Shown here piece after piece: positions 22,915-36,840 of a stretch of DNA of 64,000 nt. The stretch is taken from NCBI GenBank assembly GCA_003024785.1, contig PUQB01000224.1, positions 1 to 64,000 on the forward strand, read 5' to 3'. The stretch is from Selaginella tamariscina (taxonomy: Eukaryota > Streptophyta > Lycopodiopsida > Selaginellales > Selaginellaceae). The notes beneath the pieces are model-generated. The model did no database searches, was not told the DNA's origin, and was given only the letters and a program-made list of their open reading frames with translations. How positions within the stretch are numbered: the first letter of the stretch is position 1; each line of letters opens with the position of its first letter. The position numbers and the translations under genes are program-made.

Positions 22915-24779
22915 CTACCTATTAATTGGTTATATTTTATTTAACTGAAAAATCATCTTTCCAATTATGTCAATTAAATATTTAACTAAAACAAAACTAA
23001 AATTTGGTAGCTTTCCGTATAAATCAATATTGGGGAGAGATTTAATATTAATCTTATTATAACATATTTAGTATTAATGTTATTATTAATTTAATATCAC
23101 CATTGGCTAGGAGGATGAATTTAATAAAAAATCAGATTTGTAATGTCAAATTTTTAATTTAATTATAATAAATCTTGTGACTTTATGTATATGGGACACT
23201 TGTAGAATGGGCCCCTGTTAGGACATGTATAAGAAAGTTTTGAAGAAATTAATATTTCCCTTAAATTTAAAGGTTTCCCAAGGGTTTTTTGGGTTAATTT
23301 TTTTTTATTTTTTTAATTAACATGCATTAAAACCTGTTTATATATGCATTTAAATAAGAAAACATATTAATTCAAAAATGCATTAAAGGATTCCAATATT
23401 TTAAAGAGGGATTTAACCTTACAACATCTTGTCTTCAAATTTAATTAGGTTTGTCATATTTTTTACCTTAACATTTACTTTTACTTTAGAGTTACTATTA
23501 TTATTTATGTATTATGTTATCAAGTTGTGGATGTAGTGAGAAATAGTCCCACTTGGTGCACTTACATATATATTGGAATTATCACTTCTTATTTATAAGT
23601 GTAGTAAGTGTACAAGTGATTATTCCTTTACGAGTGTATGCTAACTTATTCCTCCCTACCCAACCAAGCTAGGTAGCTAACTATAGTATCCTACCACATC
23701 AACACTACCACATCAACATTGCCATGTCAGCTTTACCACATCATTTTGCCACATCAGCATTGCCACGTCAACACCAGACCATGCTAGCACTGGTTTAAAT
23801 TACCATGTAGATCCATGTTCACCTCTCCTATCCTCATATACATCATACTTTGCTATGTCACACGTGTCTCTGGCTTGGTCATAAGTTGTGGCCACCAAGG
23901 ATACTAATTGAACCCATAAGAATGCTAAGGCTCTTTGCAAAGAGCAACTTTGCCCTTAGAAGACACCAACATTCTGTGCTCTCCAGATTGTCTAGAGTAT
24001 GACACCCCAAAGAAAATATCATTGCTGAGCAAAGAGGCTGGGTTGCTCCATTGGTTCCACCATTAGGCCCCCTGGGTCAAAGACTTGTTGTTGCTCCACT
24101 GATTTGGGGACATGCCAGACTCCCACAGATGCCTTTGCATGACTTGCATGCTCACCCAAACAAGCTACTTCCCATCCTATTATTGAATCCTCACCCCATC
24201 CCAAACGTTGGACCAGCGACATCATTCAAAAACCACACCACTCGAGCCTTCCTATAGTGTCGTTCTATTTCCATTAACCCACACGCACCATAGCTTACGT
24301 TTGGCAGACCTCTAATGTTCACACACACTGCGAAGTTGTTTTGAAGGAGCCACATGAACGTCTTTATTGCATTGGACCACTCCCCCTTCCAAATCTCTGG
24401 GCTGAAACACTATGCCAGGAATCTAGAAAGGCCTACTTTGATTAGGTGCTCCTACAACTTTGTCAACTTGCCAGCAAACAGGGAATGGCCCATTCGTGGT
24501 TCATATCCAAAGAGTCCCCGCCCTTGTGCATTCTTCCTTCTCCACATTCTCAGGTCCAAGTCGAGCTTATACACCGTCTGGCCATGAAATCAAAACAGTT
24601 TGTACCACTTTCCATGATATACCCACAGATCCATCACCAGCTGCTTTGGGCTTATGTGTTTTTGCTTGAGAAATGTTAGAGTTTTTACCTAGTGCCATAA
24701 AGGCAGCTTGCCAGATGCCAACCATGAAATCCCCTCTTTAAAAACCCTACAAAATCTAGTAAAGTAACCCACATTATGT
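22915..24779. other. AT-rich region with unrecognised fragments
   Basis: 22915-23640 is AT-rich and featureless. At 23690-23790 a short motif CCACATCA / GCCACGTCA recurs with about 15-20 bp spacing. 24000-24700 is less AT-rich and has open frames on both strands, but I recognise no protein in any frame. Probably transposon debris. Confidence 0.4.
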
Positions 24780-25506
24780 GAATTAGGATATGCAAACTAG
24801 CCGAGCTATAGGTATCGTTCCTAGCTTGGCATGGTTGGCACTGGAATAAGGCCTCAATCATTGGTTTTGTAGAACGTGAACTTGGACAATGCCTTTGGTT
24901 TTTTAATTAAGGAATTTGATTAGCTCCTTAAAAGGTTACAAAGGCAAAATGTTACCAACGATAAGGGTAGGCTAACTCAAAGGTGGGACATACCCCTATT
25001 GTGTGGAAGTTAGGGCGGCACAACAGAGGGTTGTGCCTTAACGACACAAGCTTGAGCTTGCATTAATAAGAGGTTAACAAGTTCTCTTTTGAACATAGGA
25101 AGCCTCACTACACATACTTTACCTTATTTATGCGATGGAGCCCCCCATCCCACCCCATTTTCCTAAATGAGTAAGTGGGCTGGCATGGAAATGTTAGTCC
25201 TTAATGAAAATGAGATGCCTAACCTAACCTAAACCTAACCCCTAGGGAACCCTAGGGTTAGGTCAACCCTAGGGGACCCTTTTGAGAAAACCTATTTGGA
25301 ACATCAAACTAAAGGAGAGTTTTTTAGAAGGTAAGTTTTAACTTTGCCTAGAGTTTTTTGCAAATACCTAATGACACCCGGTTCAGATACTCAATTGTAC
25401 TAAGCGAACCTGTTTCCTACTACATTTAGGATTTGTCACACAACTAAGTAGGTAACAATAGTCAAACCCCAAAATAAAGGGTCGAGTCATAATAAAAACT
25501 ATGACA
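24780..25506 (+). mobile_element. Solo-LTR family, copy 2, 5'-truncated
   Basis: From about 24780 (TATCGTTCCTAGCTTGGCATG) to the terminal hairpin CATAATAAAAACTATG then ACA at 25506. Shares with the longer copies GTGGAAGTTAGGGCGGCACA, TTATTTATGCGATGGAGCCCC, the AACCCTAGGG stretch, and AATGACACCCGG. The 5' half is missing or too diverged to see, so no target duplication can be assigned. Confidence 0.72.
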
Positions 25507-26329
25507 ATAATGTGGTCTTTGAAATTGATTTTCAACATTGTGGTCCTCAAAAGTGGTTTAATGTAGCATAAAGGTGTATAATGTTTATGGTTAAATGTTT
25601 TTAATTGACTATAAAGTGGTGTATGTATATGTTTTATCTTTAGAACTATGGTCTTTTGAAATTGGATTTAAGCATTGTGGTAATTGAAAGTGGTTAAGTG
25701 TTATGGTTAAATGCTATTGGAATTAAATTGTTGTTTGTGATGATTAACTTTTACAAAATATGGTTTTTATATTTGTCAAAATATTATGTTTCTATTAATG
25801 CAAGTTGTACTTAAATTGGGAATGATAAATGAAAATGGGAATATAAAAAATTATTAATTAATAATTAAGTTCTAATTATTAATTAGTTATTTAATAAATA
25901 TAAATTAACCAATTAATCATTAGTTAACCTTACTTATTGTTAATAAAATCAATTTTATCATTACTAAAAAATATATCTTTATTCTTTTTGCACTAATATG
26001 CAACAGAAATGAATAAAAATTTAATCTTTATGTCAATATACACTTAATAACATTACAACTTGAAGTACATAAAGAGAATATTTATGTAATAAAATAATTA
26101 ATATATATTCTAACAAAGATATTCATAAAGTAAAGAATATTTCTAATAGAGTATTCATATTATTCTTGAGGATAAAAATATTTTATAATAATTACAAAAT
26201 ATTATCAAACTAATTACAAATGAAATCATTTTCTTTCAACTTATTAATTTATTTGTAATACTTACTTCCTTAACCATACAAAGAAATCTCCTCATTTTGT
26301 TTAAGTCATTGCCCTCTGGATTAATTAAA
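25507..26329. other. AT-rich region
   Basis: Very AT-rich, simple-sequence-like; nothing identified. Confidence 0.5.
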
Positions 26330-29300
26330 TCAGCTGATCAATATCTTTATGTTGTTGCCACCACCTAACGCTATTATGAATGTAGTTAGGAGTTGCCATC
26401 CTTGTTTATGTGTAATTTGTGATAAGACTAGAAGTTTATTTAAAAAATGAAGTTTCTTGATAATAATATTGTAGAGAGCCCGATTGCTCTTCCATAATTT
26501 ATAAAACTCAAAATCACAAGAAAGAAAAGCGTTAGGGTATGCTTTATATGGTGGATATTGCTTGCAAAATGTTTTAAGATTCTTCTTTCTGAGGCACATA
26601 TCCAAGTAATTCACTAGCTCATCCATTGTATTAATATTAAAATATGGGTTGAAAGTGATTGGATGAATATAAGCAATGTTTTGGTTGAACATTAGCCTTT
26701 TTGAGGAGAGTCATGATATGTGCGGATAATTGATCTCCCAAAAAGCCCAATTAATCTTTCATTCTTAAATAAATATGGCTTTTTTTCTTTCTTATATCGT
26801 AGTATTCGAAAGGTTTATAACATATTCGTTAATCAAATCTCCAATCTTTACGAATTCTTCTGTAACACTATAGTGCTTGTTGAGCAAATTCAACAGCGGT
26901 GTCAAGTTATGGAACTACATGTATGACTAAATTCACAAGTGCACCCATCTCCTTGAGCTTTTGAAAGAAACAATTCAACCCTGAATAAAAAATAATATCA
27001 TCAAAATTTATCATGACAATGAATGAAAATTCCCTATTTGATTTCTCTTCTCTTGTCCTTAAGCCTTTGTCGATGAAGTAGAACACCATTTGACATATAT
27101 GGCCATGGTAACAAGGAGTAACATTGCCTCTTGAATGGTTTGCAACTCACTTGTTTGGTCCCTTTCACATTTATCTTTTTAACGTTATATTGTTATCGAT
27201 CTCTTTATCATTTACTTATGCATAATCTTTACAAGTTTTAGATATTGCAGGAACTGGTTCAAGAACTAAAGGCAATAAAAATAGTGATGCAGAAACTGAA
27301 GGAGCTAAAGATGGTGGTTCAACAACCTCAACAATAAATTCCTTTTGTAACTTGCCAGGACAATAATGACAATGTTTTGAGCTGCATTGTCATACATTTC
27401 TTGCATGAACTCTATGTCATAGTTTTTATTATGACTCTATCATTCTAACATGTGGCACAAGTAATTTTACTATACCCCTCTCTTACCTCATGCCACTGTT
27501 GAGGATCCTTGTTCTCAACTGTATTATTACATCTGTAAAATGATTGTTAATTGGCCTTTTAATTACCAATGTATATTATTTACCTTGTTAATGTGTGACC
27601 CATGTTTGAACTAAAAGTTTCATTAGTCCTTGAGAATTTATTTTATGTACAAATATACACAAAATATACAAAAATGCCTTAATCTGTCACTCTAACAATA
27701 CATTAACAATTCATCTTGGTTATGACCTTTTGAGTAAGGCGAAGAAGGTTTTAATCGCTTAGAAGATTGTTCAACATCTTCCATTTTTTCAAATGATTTT
27801 CATGGTCAGTGGAGTAATTGAATGTTCTGTGCTTCTTGAGATAACTTTCGATGTGATATCTACTTCAAGATCATCCTCAGACTCCGACATTGAACCGGAT
27901 TTTTCCTTAGACTTGTTGCACTTCTCCGGAGGGAACTTTCCTAAATACTTCTATATGGGTTTGTTGGGGTAGTCAGTTAAGAACCTCTTTATTCACTTGT
28001 TCAAGTCCTCGATCATGGTCTTATCCTTTTCAACAACAAACACATATGTATTTCGAAGGTAACACTCCTTTAAGATGGAACCCTTAGTGCAATAGTAAAA
28101 AACCCATGCATCATTGTGAAGACCCTAATTAAGTTGACAATGTTGCGTGCAGCCTAACTTGTAATTTTGGATAACGTATATTGTTAAATATGTCCTTCTT
28201 GGCTATTAGTGTATCAGATGGAGGTTCAGGCTCGTTGGAGCAAAAATAAATGCCTAGCCAGTGATTTGAAAGTTTGAAATTGCTTGACAAATTCTGACAA
28301 CCAAGTGAACAACCGTATCAATACACCTGGGATCAACATTATTCATATGTCTATTCTTCTTGATAAAGAGGAAGGCAAAGGTATCAGTGACATGAGTAAA
28401 AATCAAGAAATAAATACTTAAAGACGTAGATATTAGGTAAGTGTGCAAAAATTAAATAATAAATACCTTCTCTGTACATGCTTGCACTGCTAAGTTTTTT
28501 CACCAGTCTTCTAACACCTTATTTAAAGAAGGATTTTTGACACCCGCTGATCCATCACGACATTTGAAATGGTTTCTTGTAGGCAGTGATGTTGCCCCAT
28601 AAAGTCTTTAAATCCAACAACAAATATTTGTCATGATTCGTAGTGTCCTCCTTTATCAGGTTCAACTCGGTTCTACGTTATTGAAGAAATGCCATAAGAG
28701 AAGGCGTCATCACGATGTTCTCCTTTATAGCATTGGCATGCAATAGATTCTTGCCTAGATCTTTCGATTGAATTACCCATTAAACAAGCATATCATCATT
28801 TTGTCACTTCAAATATTTGCTGACTTCCTCATGTGCTGGTCCAAACTAGTTTATGGCAATGTATTCCTAACCACTTCTTAAAGTGTTTGATCGTCTTTAA
28901 CTCCATTGCCTTGAAATGAAAAAGAGAGGTGGGGCTGTTGTTGTTAATCTGTAATTTGTTCATCAGTCATCAAATCAGCTAGCACATCCATTTCCTCCAC
29001 TGTTGTTCCATTCAGAGACTTCAACCATGTGGCTTGAAGTTTTTATCTACATCCTTCGCATGTTAGACAAATTTAGTCTTGGACGTCTTACTAGGTTTTT
29101 TTTTATAGACTTCTTCAAGGGCTCCCTTTTACCCGTCTGCTTCTTCTTTAGTGTTCCTTTCATGATTGATTTCATGATCCCCACACATTTGTCGAAGACC
29201 TTGTCCTTAGGACAAGAAATCAACATTATCAAAAAGGATGTTTTTATATTTTCTCGATTCTTTGCAGATGGAATAATTAGAAGATTATTATGCTAGCAGG

Positions 29301-30960
29301 ATAAATCCTGTCAAGACTTTTCTTACCCAGTATTCCACACTTTGTTCTCTCCATGTAGTAGCTCTTTGCAGCTGCCCAAGAGTTACTCACATGGATCGTG
29401 TGTGTTTAAACTTCTCCCATATTTTGTTGTTGTAGTGATTGGTGTCGGCAACGTCTCACTCCGCAAATAGCTTATGGTATTACTTGGTTGTGAGATTCGG
29501 CTTAGTTAAAAAAACTGATCTTTTTGTCAGCTTCTCATAGAAAGTTTCATTGCCATTGTTCTTTTATTGTGTTCATCGAGGAGTCGTTGAGTTGCCGTTA
29601 TTATGTGTTGCCACTAATAATGTAGTACCTTATTAGTTTTTACCCTTCATCTAGATCTTCATGATTTGCTCTAGTTTGTTACCCACGCTATCTCAATACC
29701 TTTTTTCTTTTATAGTATGGGCACAAAACAGCATTATGTAGGACGGTGTACAAATTGTTATTCTTCATTTTCTCCATGAGCTCAGCTACATGTTCATGAT
29801 TGAGTGGTCTATAGTTGAAGTTGGGTTAACACTGCAATACTTAACCCTACACTTGTACTCCTGTCATCCAACATCATTTCCCTGTGGCTTATCACAACAT
29901 GGGATGCTATTGGTGCAACTAACAAAATAACATATGACTTTTTTTTGCGATTAGAATCAGCATGTGTGAGCCCCGACTGTAGCTGTTCTAGTGTTCTTAG
30001 CACACTCTTTCAACTTTCAAAAATTTCTAAATAAATTGAACGTGATATGTAAAGAACCTGGGATTGAGCTACCATCTTAATCTTCCTAATAATGTCATTG
30101 TGTTCTTCTTCAATAAGAGTTGGAACGATTGTTCTTTATGGATGTTTTGTATTGTGAAGTAATATTACTGTGAAAACACCTATTCAATGGGTATTGAGAA
30201 CACATCTAGCCGGATCCCCTCCATAAATGGGCTTTTGTTTAGTTGAAGAAGAATCCATGATCGACATCATTAATGAATACATGAACATCGTAATCTATAA
30301 GCCAACAAAAGGTTCATGTTGTATCTGCCTTTTTTGGATCCAAGAACGTTACATTCAATGGAACGAGGTATATATATTTGAGCATCATCCAATCTTGGTT
30401 TGTAACCTACCCTCAAGTGCTTGACTATCTATTGTCCATTGTTTTTCTTGTTTATCGATGACATAGATTAATTTGATAGCAACCATAGTTGATCTAATGC
30501 TGCTTCCTGTTTATTTTAAAATATGGCCAAGTTGATTTCAAAATTTCCCTGCTCATCTCATCTCCTCCTTGTTTTTAATATCACCTCAATTCCATATTTA
30601 AATACAAAACTAATAAGTTCTTTAAGCACATATCTGAGTATAACAAATTTTGTTTTAATTCTTACCCAAAATCTGAAGACGACCCCATTTTAATGGTTGA
30701 ATCACTTTGTTTGATCGAGCCATCTTTCTACACAATATTACATTATAAATACAATTTTATAAAAATGCACACACACTTATATAAACTCAAATATACAAAT
30801 ATACTATTAAAACTTGACAGGGTTTATAAATATTTTTTTGAAGTGCTCAAACTAATTAGATGGTTTAGATTAATCCCACCAGGCCTGATTAAAAGTGTAA
30901 TTATCACGGCAGGATTAATCTGCAAGGCCCAAAAGAGGAGGAATTATAATATATAGATAA
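26330..30960. other. Long degenerate region, probable decayed transposon(s)
   Basis: Base composition is less extreme than its flanks and short open frames occur on both strands. The longest is 26330-26692 on the - strand (120 codons, containing MDELVNYLDMCLRKKNLKTF); another is 29047-29232 (-), lysine-rich. None matches a family I can name, and stops interrupt every frame. A CACTA- or hAT-type remnant is possible but not shown. No terminal repeats found by eye. Confidence 0.35.
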
Positions 30961-31582
30961 ACATGTACATATAAGTACATGTGTGTAAGAAAAGATAAAG
31001 AACTTATATATACTAATACACTAGTACATTCACATACACCCTTCTTCGTCTCAGAGAGAAGTGTGCGAGATTAAATGTTCAAAACTCACATTTGTAATAG
31101 TGCAAAAAATGCACAAATGTGAGCTTTGGACAGTTTGATAGGGTTTACGAACTTTCACTAAAATATTATGAAATATACAAATATATGCATGTGTATATGT
31201 ACATTTAAAATACATACATTTGTATACGTATACATTACGTTAACAAAATTACATACGTTATACAAATTACAAATACACGATATACATATACAAATGTATA
31301 CATATACGTACGTAATTTATGTATATGTATTATATATATAGAAATGCACAATTACGTATACATATAGGTGTGTGTGTATACCTATACACATATATGTATA
31401 CGTATACAAATATTATGAAATATACAAATATATGTATGTGTATTTGTATACGTATACATATAGGTGTGTATATACATATTTATATATTTCTATATTACAT
31501 ATATACAAATACACATACATATACTTTCAAAGTGTGGTGTTGAGAAAGAGAGATAAAGTAATTATATATATACAAATACACA
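30961..31582. repeat. TATACATA-type minisatellite and AT-rich DNA
   Basis: From about 31140 to 31580 short phrases such as ATATACAAATATATG and GTATACGTATACATATAGG recur in both orientations. The phrase ATTATGAAATATACAAATAT appears at about 31165 and again near 31410. Open frames here are products of the repeat. Confidence 0.7.
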
Positions 31583-33419
31583 TGTCAGAGTTTTAACCCA
31601 AAGGACCAACACGTGGCAACACGTGGCTGTCAAATGGCCATTTGGTGTCATCACCCTATGTGAGCAACGCTAAGTTTCCTAGAACAACCCTAACGACCCC
31701 TAGGGTTAGACTCTAATGCCCAAGTGGACAAGAGACTTAGGGTTTAGCCTAAGTCTCCCTAAAATGTCTGCCTCCAGAACCCTTGAGGATAACCCTAGCT
31801 GACTTAGGGTTTAGCCTAAGTCTCCCTAGAGTGTCTACCCCCAAAACCCTTGAGGGATAACCCTAGTTGACTTAGAGTCTTGCCCTAGAAGACTTAGACA
31901 GGCTCATGCCCTAACCCCCATCAAGAAGACGTGTGTTCCACACATACCCCTGGACAGAGCTAAGGCATCGTCACTTACCCCTTGAGGAATCACCCTCATC
32001 CGGAAGTACAACCCCTTTAGGGCGACAAGGGGTACCCTAAACCATGACTAACCCCTAAGGGTTTGAGTGGCCAAGTTATACCCTAGACCTAGGGCTAGTA
32101 CTTAGTGAGGACACGAGTGTGTGCCGTAGGCGGACACGAGTGTTCTGCTAAGCAAACTCCCTAAGGCTAGGTTTGGGATAACCCTAAGCACATGACCTTG
32201 CGAGTGCCTCACGAAAGGGCTCTTGCTAACACGCTTAGGTTGTTCAACCCTTGAATTCCAAGGATAACACTCCCCTAGCCAAGTGTGTCAAAGCACACCT
32301 AGTTATGAGACCTAACCTCCCTTGAGTGGATGCCCAAGGCTTAGCACCCTAGTGCAAGCACAAGCATGTCTATTTGCTAAGGTATCCAACCCCTTGGCGA
32401 CAAAGCCCATGACATAACCCCAAAGGGCGTGCCTTAGGTGTTGCACCATGTGACGTTTAGCCCAGTGTCACATTTCCATGTGACACCGCCTTCCCCGATG
32501 TGGGCTATCATGCCATAGCCCTTAGATTCAAGAGTTGCACCAAGTGCCACAAACATGGCTCTTAAATGCCAACTCTAGAACCCCTCAATTATCCCTCAAG
32601 ACTCGGTAAGGAAACCCTGTCAATCAAGAATCCACACCCATAGTTGGGCAAGGACACGAACGTGCCCTGGTTAGCTGTGAGTGTTGCTCCTAGCTTGACA
32701 TGGAGGAGGAGGCTGGAGACAAGCCTCAACCTCTGCCTCTTGGAACGTGCATCCCGACAAGTCCTCCCAGGCATGGATTCGCCAACGTTAAGGGTAAGCT
32801 ACCCCGAAGGTGGGACGTACCCCTGTCGTCTGGAAGTTAGGGCGGTACAACAGAGGGTTGTACCTTAACGACACAAGCTGAAGCTTGCACCGGCAGAAGA
32901 GCAACGAGCTCAGTCATGAACCCAGGAGCTCTCCTACGTATACTCTACCTTATTTATGTGACGGAGCCCCCCCCCCCCTCTTTTCCTATTTGTGTTAGTG
33001 GGCTGGCACTGAATTCTAGCCCCTTAGATAATTAGCAATATGAGCCTATAACTCACCCTTACTCCTACCAAACCCTACCCAAGGGGTGGGGGTTTTAGGG
33101 CGTGGGTTAGGGCAACCCTAGGGTTAGGTCAACCCTAGGGGTGTTCCTAACCCTACTTAACACGCCGAACTCATTTGCAAAGACCAATCAGCCTTATTCG
33201 GGACGTCAAAATTGGGGGTGGGTTTCTAGAAGGTAAGTTCTAGCTTCGCTTAGAGTTTTCTGCAAATACTTAATGACACCCGGCCGGACCATCACTAGAT
33301 ACCCAAGTGCACTAAGCGGGCCTGTTTCCTACTACATCTAGGGTCCATCAACATAGTACAGTAGGTAACAACAGTCAACGTCCAAAGTAAAGGGTCGAGT
33401 CATAGTAAAAACTATGACA
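31583..33419 (+). mobile_element. Solo LTR, copy 3, full length with target duplication
   Basis: Begins TGTCAGAGTTTTAACCC and ends with the hairpin CATAGTAAAAACTATG then ACA (1,837 bp). Flanked by ACACA at 31578-31582 and 33420-33424. Interior: two copies of a roughly 65-bp unit (GACTTAGGGTTTAGCCTAAG near 31735 and 31800), a C homopolymer at 32967-32978, and several CCCTAA-like motifs near 33060-33150. No open frame of note and no internal retrotransposon region, as expected for a solo LTR. Confidence 0.85.
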
Positions 33420-33574
33420 ACACATGTACATATGTAAGAAAGAAATAAATAAATTATAATATATAAATACACACACACACACATATATATACAAGTGTGT
33501 GTATGTGTGCAAAAGATAGATAAATAAAATATAATTAACAAATACACATATATATCTATATGATACATGTGTGC
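33420..33574. repeat. Spacer between the inverted solo LTRs
   Basis: 155 bp of CA/TA-rich microsatellite-like DNA, containing (CA)n near 33470 and GTGTGTGTATGTGTGC near 33495. Confidence 0.8.
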
Positions 33575-35241
33575 TATCATAGTTTTTACTATGATTTCTC
33601 TTTTACTTTGGACGTTGACTATTGTTACATACTGTACTATGTTGATAAGCCTAGGTATAGAAGAAACAGGCCCGCTTAGTGCACTTGGATATTTAGTGAT
33701 GGTCTAGCCAGGGTGGGGTTCATTAAAGTATTTGCAGGAAACTTTGGGCAAAGCTAGCTTCTATGTAGAAAACTCTTACCTTGGTTTTCGTGTCTCGGTT
33801 GGGTTAATGGCTAGTTTTGGTGAGTTTGACATGTTGGATTATTTTAGAAATACCCCTAGGTTTGACAGGTTAGGGTTTAGGGGTCGATGGATAACTCACA
33901 AGTACATTCCCTCTGGGAATGAGATTCCATGCCAGCCCACTTATGTAAACAGGAAAATAGGGGGGGGAGGGGGAGGGGGGCTCTGTCACATAAAAGGTAG
34001 TATGTAGGAGTGAGGATTCCTAGGTTCATGACTGAGTCTTACTCTTCTCCTAGTGCAAAGCTCTAGCTTGTGTCGTTAAGGCACAATGTGTCGCCCTAAC
34101 ACAGATGACAGGAGTATGTCCCACCTTTGGGGTAGCTTACCCTTAAAGTTGGCGAATCTATGCCTGGGAGGTTTGTCGGAATGGACGTTCCAAGAGGCAG
34201 AGGTTGAGGCTTGTCTCAGCCTCCTCCTCCACGTCAGCTAGGTGTAGCACTCATGGCCAAGCAAGGCACTCCGTGTCCTTATCTAACTGTGGGCGTGGGA
34301 TCTTGTTTGATAGGTTCACATTACCTAGTTCCTGAGGGTTCACTGAGGAGTTCTAGAGTTGGCATTTAGGATCCACGTTTGTGGCACTTGGTGCAACTCT
34401 TGAATCTAAGGGCTATGGCATGATAGCCCACATCAGGAAAGACAGTGTCACATGAAGATGTGACACTGGGCTAAATATACACGATACAACCCGAGGCACG
34501 CCCTTTGGGGTTGTGTCATGGGCTTGTCGCTAAGGGGTTGAATAATCAGCAAACAGACATGCTTGTGCTTGCACTAGGGTGCTAAGCCCTGGGCATTCGC
34601 TTAAGGGAGGTTAGGTCTTGTAACTAGGTGTGCTTTTGGCACACTTGGCTAGGAATGTTCTCCTTGAAATTCAGGGGTTGAACAACCTAAGCGTGTTATC
34701 AGGAGCCCTTTCGTGAGGCACTCGCAAGTTCATGTACTTAAGGTTAACCAAACCTAGCCTTAGGAGTTTGTAGCAGAACACTTGTGTCCGCCTACGGCAC
34801 ACACTCATGTCCTCACTAAGTATTAGCCCTAGGTCTAGGTATGACTTGCCACTCAAAACCCTTAGGGGTTAGTGGTGGTTCAGGGTACCCCTTGTCGCCC
34901 TAAAGGGTTGTACTCCCGAAGAGAGGTGATTCCTCAAGGGGTAAGTGACGATGCCTTGTTCTATCATGGGGTATGTATGAGACACATCTCCTTTGTGGGT
35001 TAGGGCATGAGCATGTCTAAGTCTACTAGGACCATGATCCTAAAGTCTATTCGGTTATCCTTTAGGGTTTAGGGGGGGACTTAGGGTAGGACTCTAAGTC
35101 TTCTGCCTAATTGGGCTTCTGAGTTAGACTCTTAAGGTTATCTTGGAAGGCTTAGCATTGCTCACACAGGGTGATGACACCGAATGGCCACTTGGCAGCC
35201 ACGTGTTGCCACATGTTGGCCTTTCGGGTAAAACTCTGACA
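33575..35241 (-). mobile_element. Solo LTR, copy 4, inverted relative to copy 3
   Basis: Enters with the reverse of the terminal hairpin (CATAGTTTTTACTATG) and ends AAAACTCTGACA at 35241. 1,667 bp. Flanks TGTGC (33570-33574) and TGTGT (35242-35246), four of five matching, differ from the ACACA of copy 3, so the pair arose by two insertions. Landmarks appear in reverse order, including the G homopolymers at 33960-33980. Confidence 0.83.
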
Positions 35242-35302
35242 TGTGTGGTGTGTGCGAGAGATAAATAAATAAAATATATTAATATATAGATACACACACA
35301 TA

Positions 35303-35340
<38 letters not shown>

Positions 35341-36840
35341 AGAGTGTGTATGTGTGAGTGTGTGGGTATATCACATACAGATCAAGCTGGGGTTTAACAT
35401 ATGTGTGTCTGTGAGTGTGTTAAGTTTCAATGTACACACAATACACACACACACACATATATACATATATACATATATACATAGTACATATGTGAATTTG
35501 TTATGTCAGTACATATGGATCATGCATGGTGTGTGTGTGTGAGAGAAAGAAAGTGTTGAAAAATTAATTTTACACACATTACATACATTAGTACACATAT
35601 ATACATACACACATGTATACACATACACATACACATAGACATACATACATATGTGAATGTGTTACATACACACAATACATATGGATCATACATGCATTTA
35701 ACATGATGCTTTCGATAAAGAAGCAATAGATCTCTCGAGCTAGGCCTGGTGACCCAACGATCATTCCCAATTAATCATCTATTATGGTATGCCACATTAT
35801 GTTTAGTGTTGGTAGTGTTAATATTGGCTTACATATTAACTTATTGCCTAATCATCGTCACATAATATTACTTTTAATATCTGTATAAAAAAATTTATTC
35901 TTATAAAAATACATAAGAAAACATGCATAAAGAATTGTTTATAGTCAAGTAGCTATTAATATCACAAATCATTCTAGTGATTTATAAATTATTTATAAAA
36001 TTTAATTTTAAAAATGCAAATTATAATTTCTCATACATTAAAATTGTATACATATATTGAATTTATCCTATTGTAATTTAAAATGACATAGTGATATTAA
36101 AACATATTTTAAAGCAATCATAGCACATAATATATATATTATATATTATATAATCTTTAAGATATAGAAATTAAATTCGTGCACATTTTAATAAATATTT
36201 AATGTTTATTTCTTCTTGACCTAAAACATAAATTTATACACTCAACTTGGTTTAGGGTTTAAACCCTAAACACTAAGCCCACAATTGGATGTTTTTAACA
36301 TATGTGTAGTCTAAAAATATTTTGTGTGTATATATGTAAGCCCCAATGTGTAAGGATAAATTCTTGGTTGGGTTTAAACCTTAAACCCTAAACACAAAGC
36401 TATATGTTAGACCCTTAAACATTATTTATAGTGATCCACTCATCGGCATGTGTATGTGTGTGCATGTGTCTCTATGGTGCTTTTAATACATGTGCATGTA
36501 TATTAAATTTTTAATTGTGTCTATATATGTCTGCAAAAAAAACATTGAAATAAAGTGATAATAGTAATATACACATTATGAATATATTTTAAATGATATA
36601 TATAATAAATATCTCTATTGTATAAATTATATTATAATAATATATATTGATTAATATGATTAATAATAAGGTTTAATACTAGAATATTCTTAGAATAATA
36701 AGAAAATAATTAAGAAAATCCCATTGTAAACAAATGTAGAATAATTACTCAAAGTTTATATAAATATAGCTTGAATCATTTGTTAATGTTAAATACATTA
36801 AATACAATTTTAAAAACATTGGAATCGTGTGCAATATTGT
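35242..36840. repeat. Microsatellite and AT-rich region
   Basis: (TA)n at about 35306-35338, GT/CA-rich runs to 35700, then AT-rich DNA. At 36251-36277 GGGTTTAAACCCTAAACAC, and at 36370-36402 a similar GGGTTTAAACC-containing phrase, are telomere-like palindromic motifs. No gene seen. Confidence 0.6.

Noticed and set aside
24051-24669. Three overlapping small ORFs in a less AT-rich patch
   Set aside because: All three translations look unlike any protein family and overlap in different frames.
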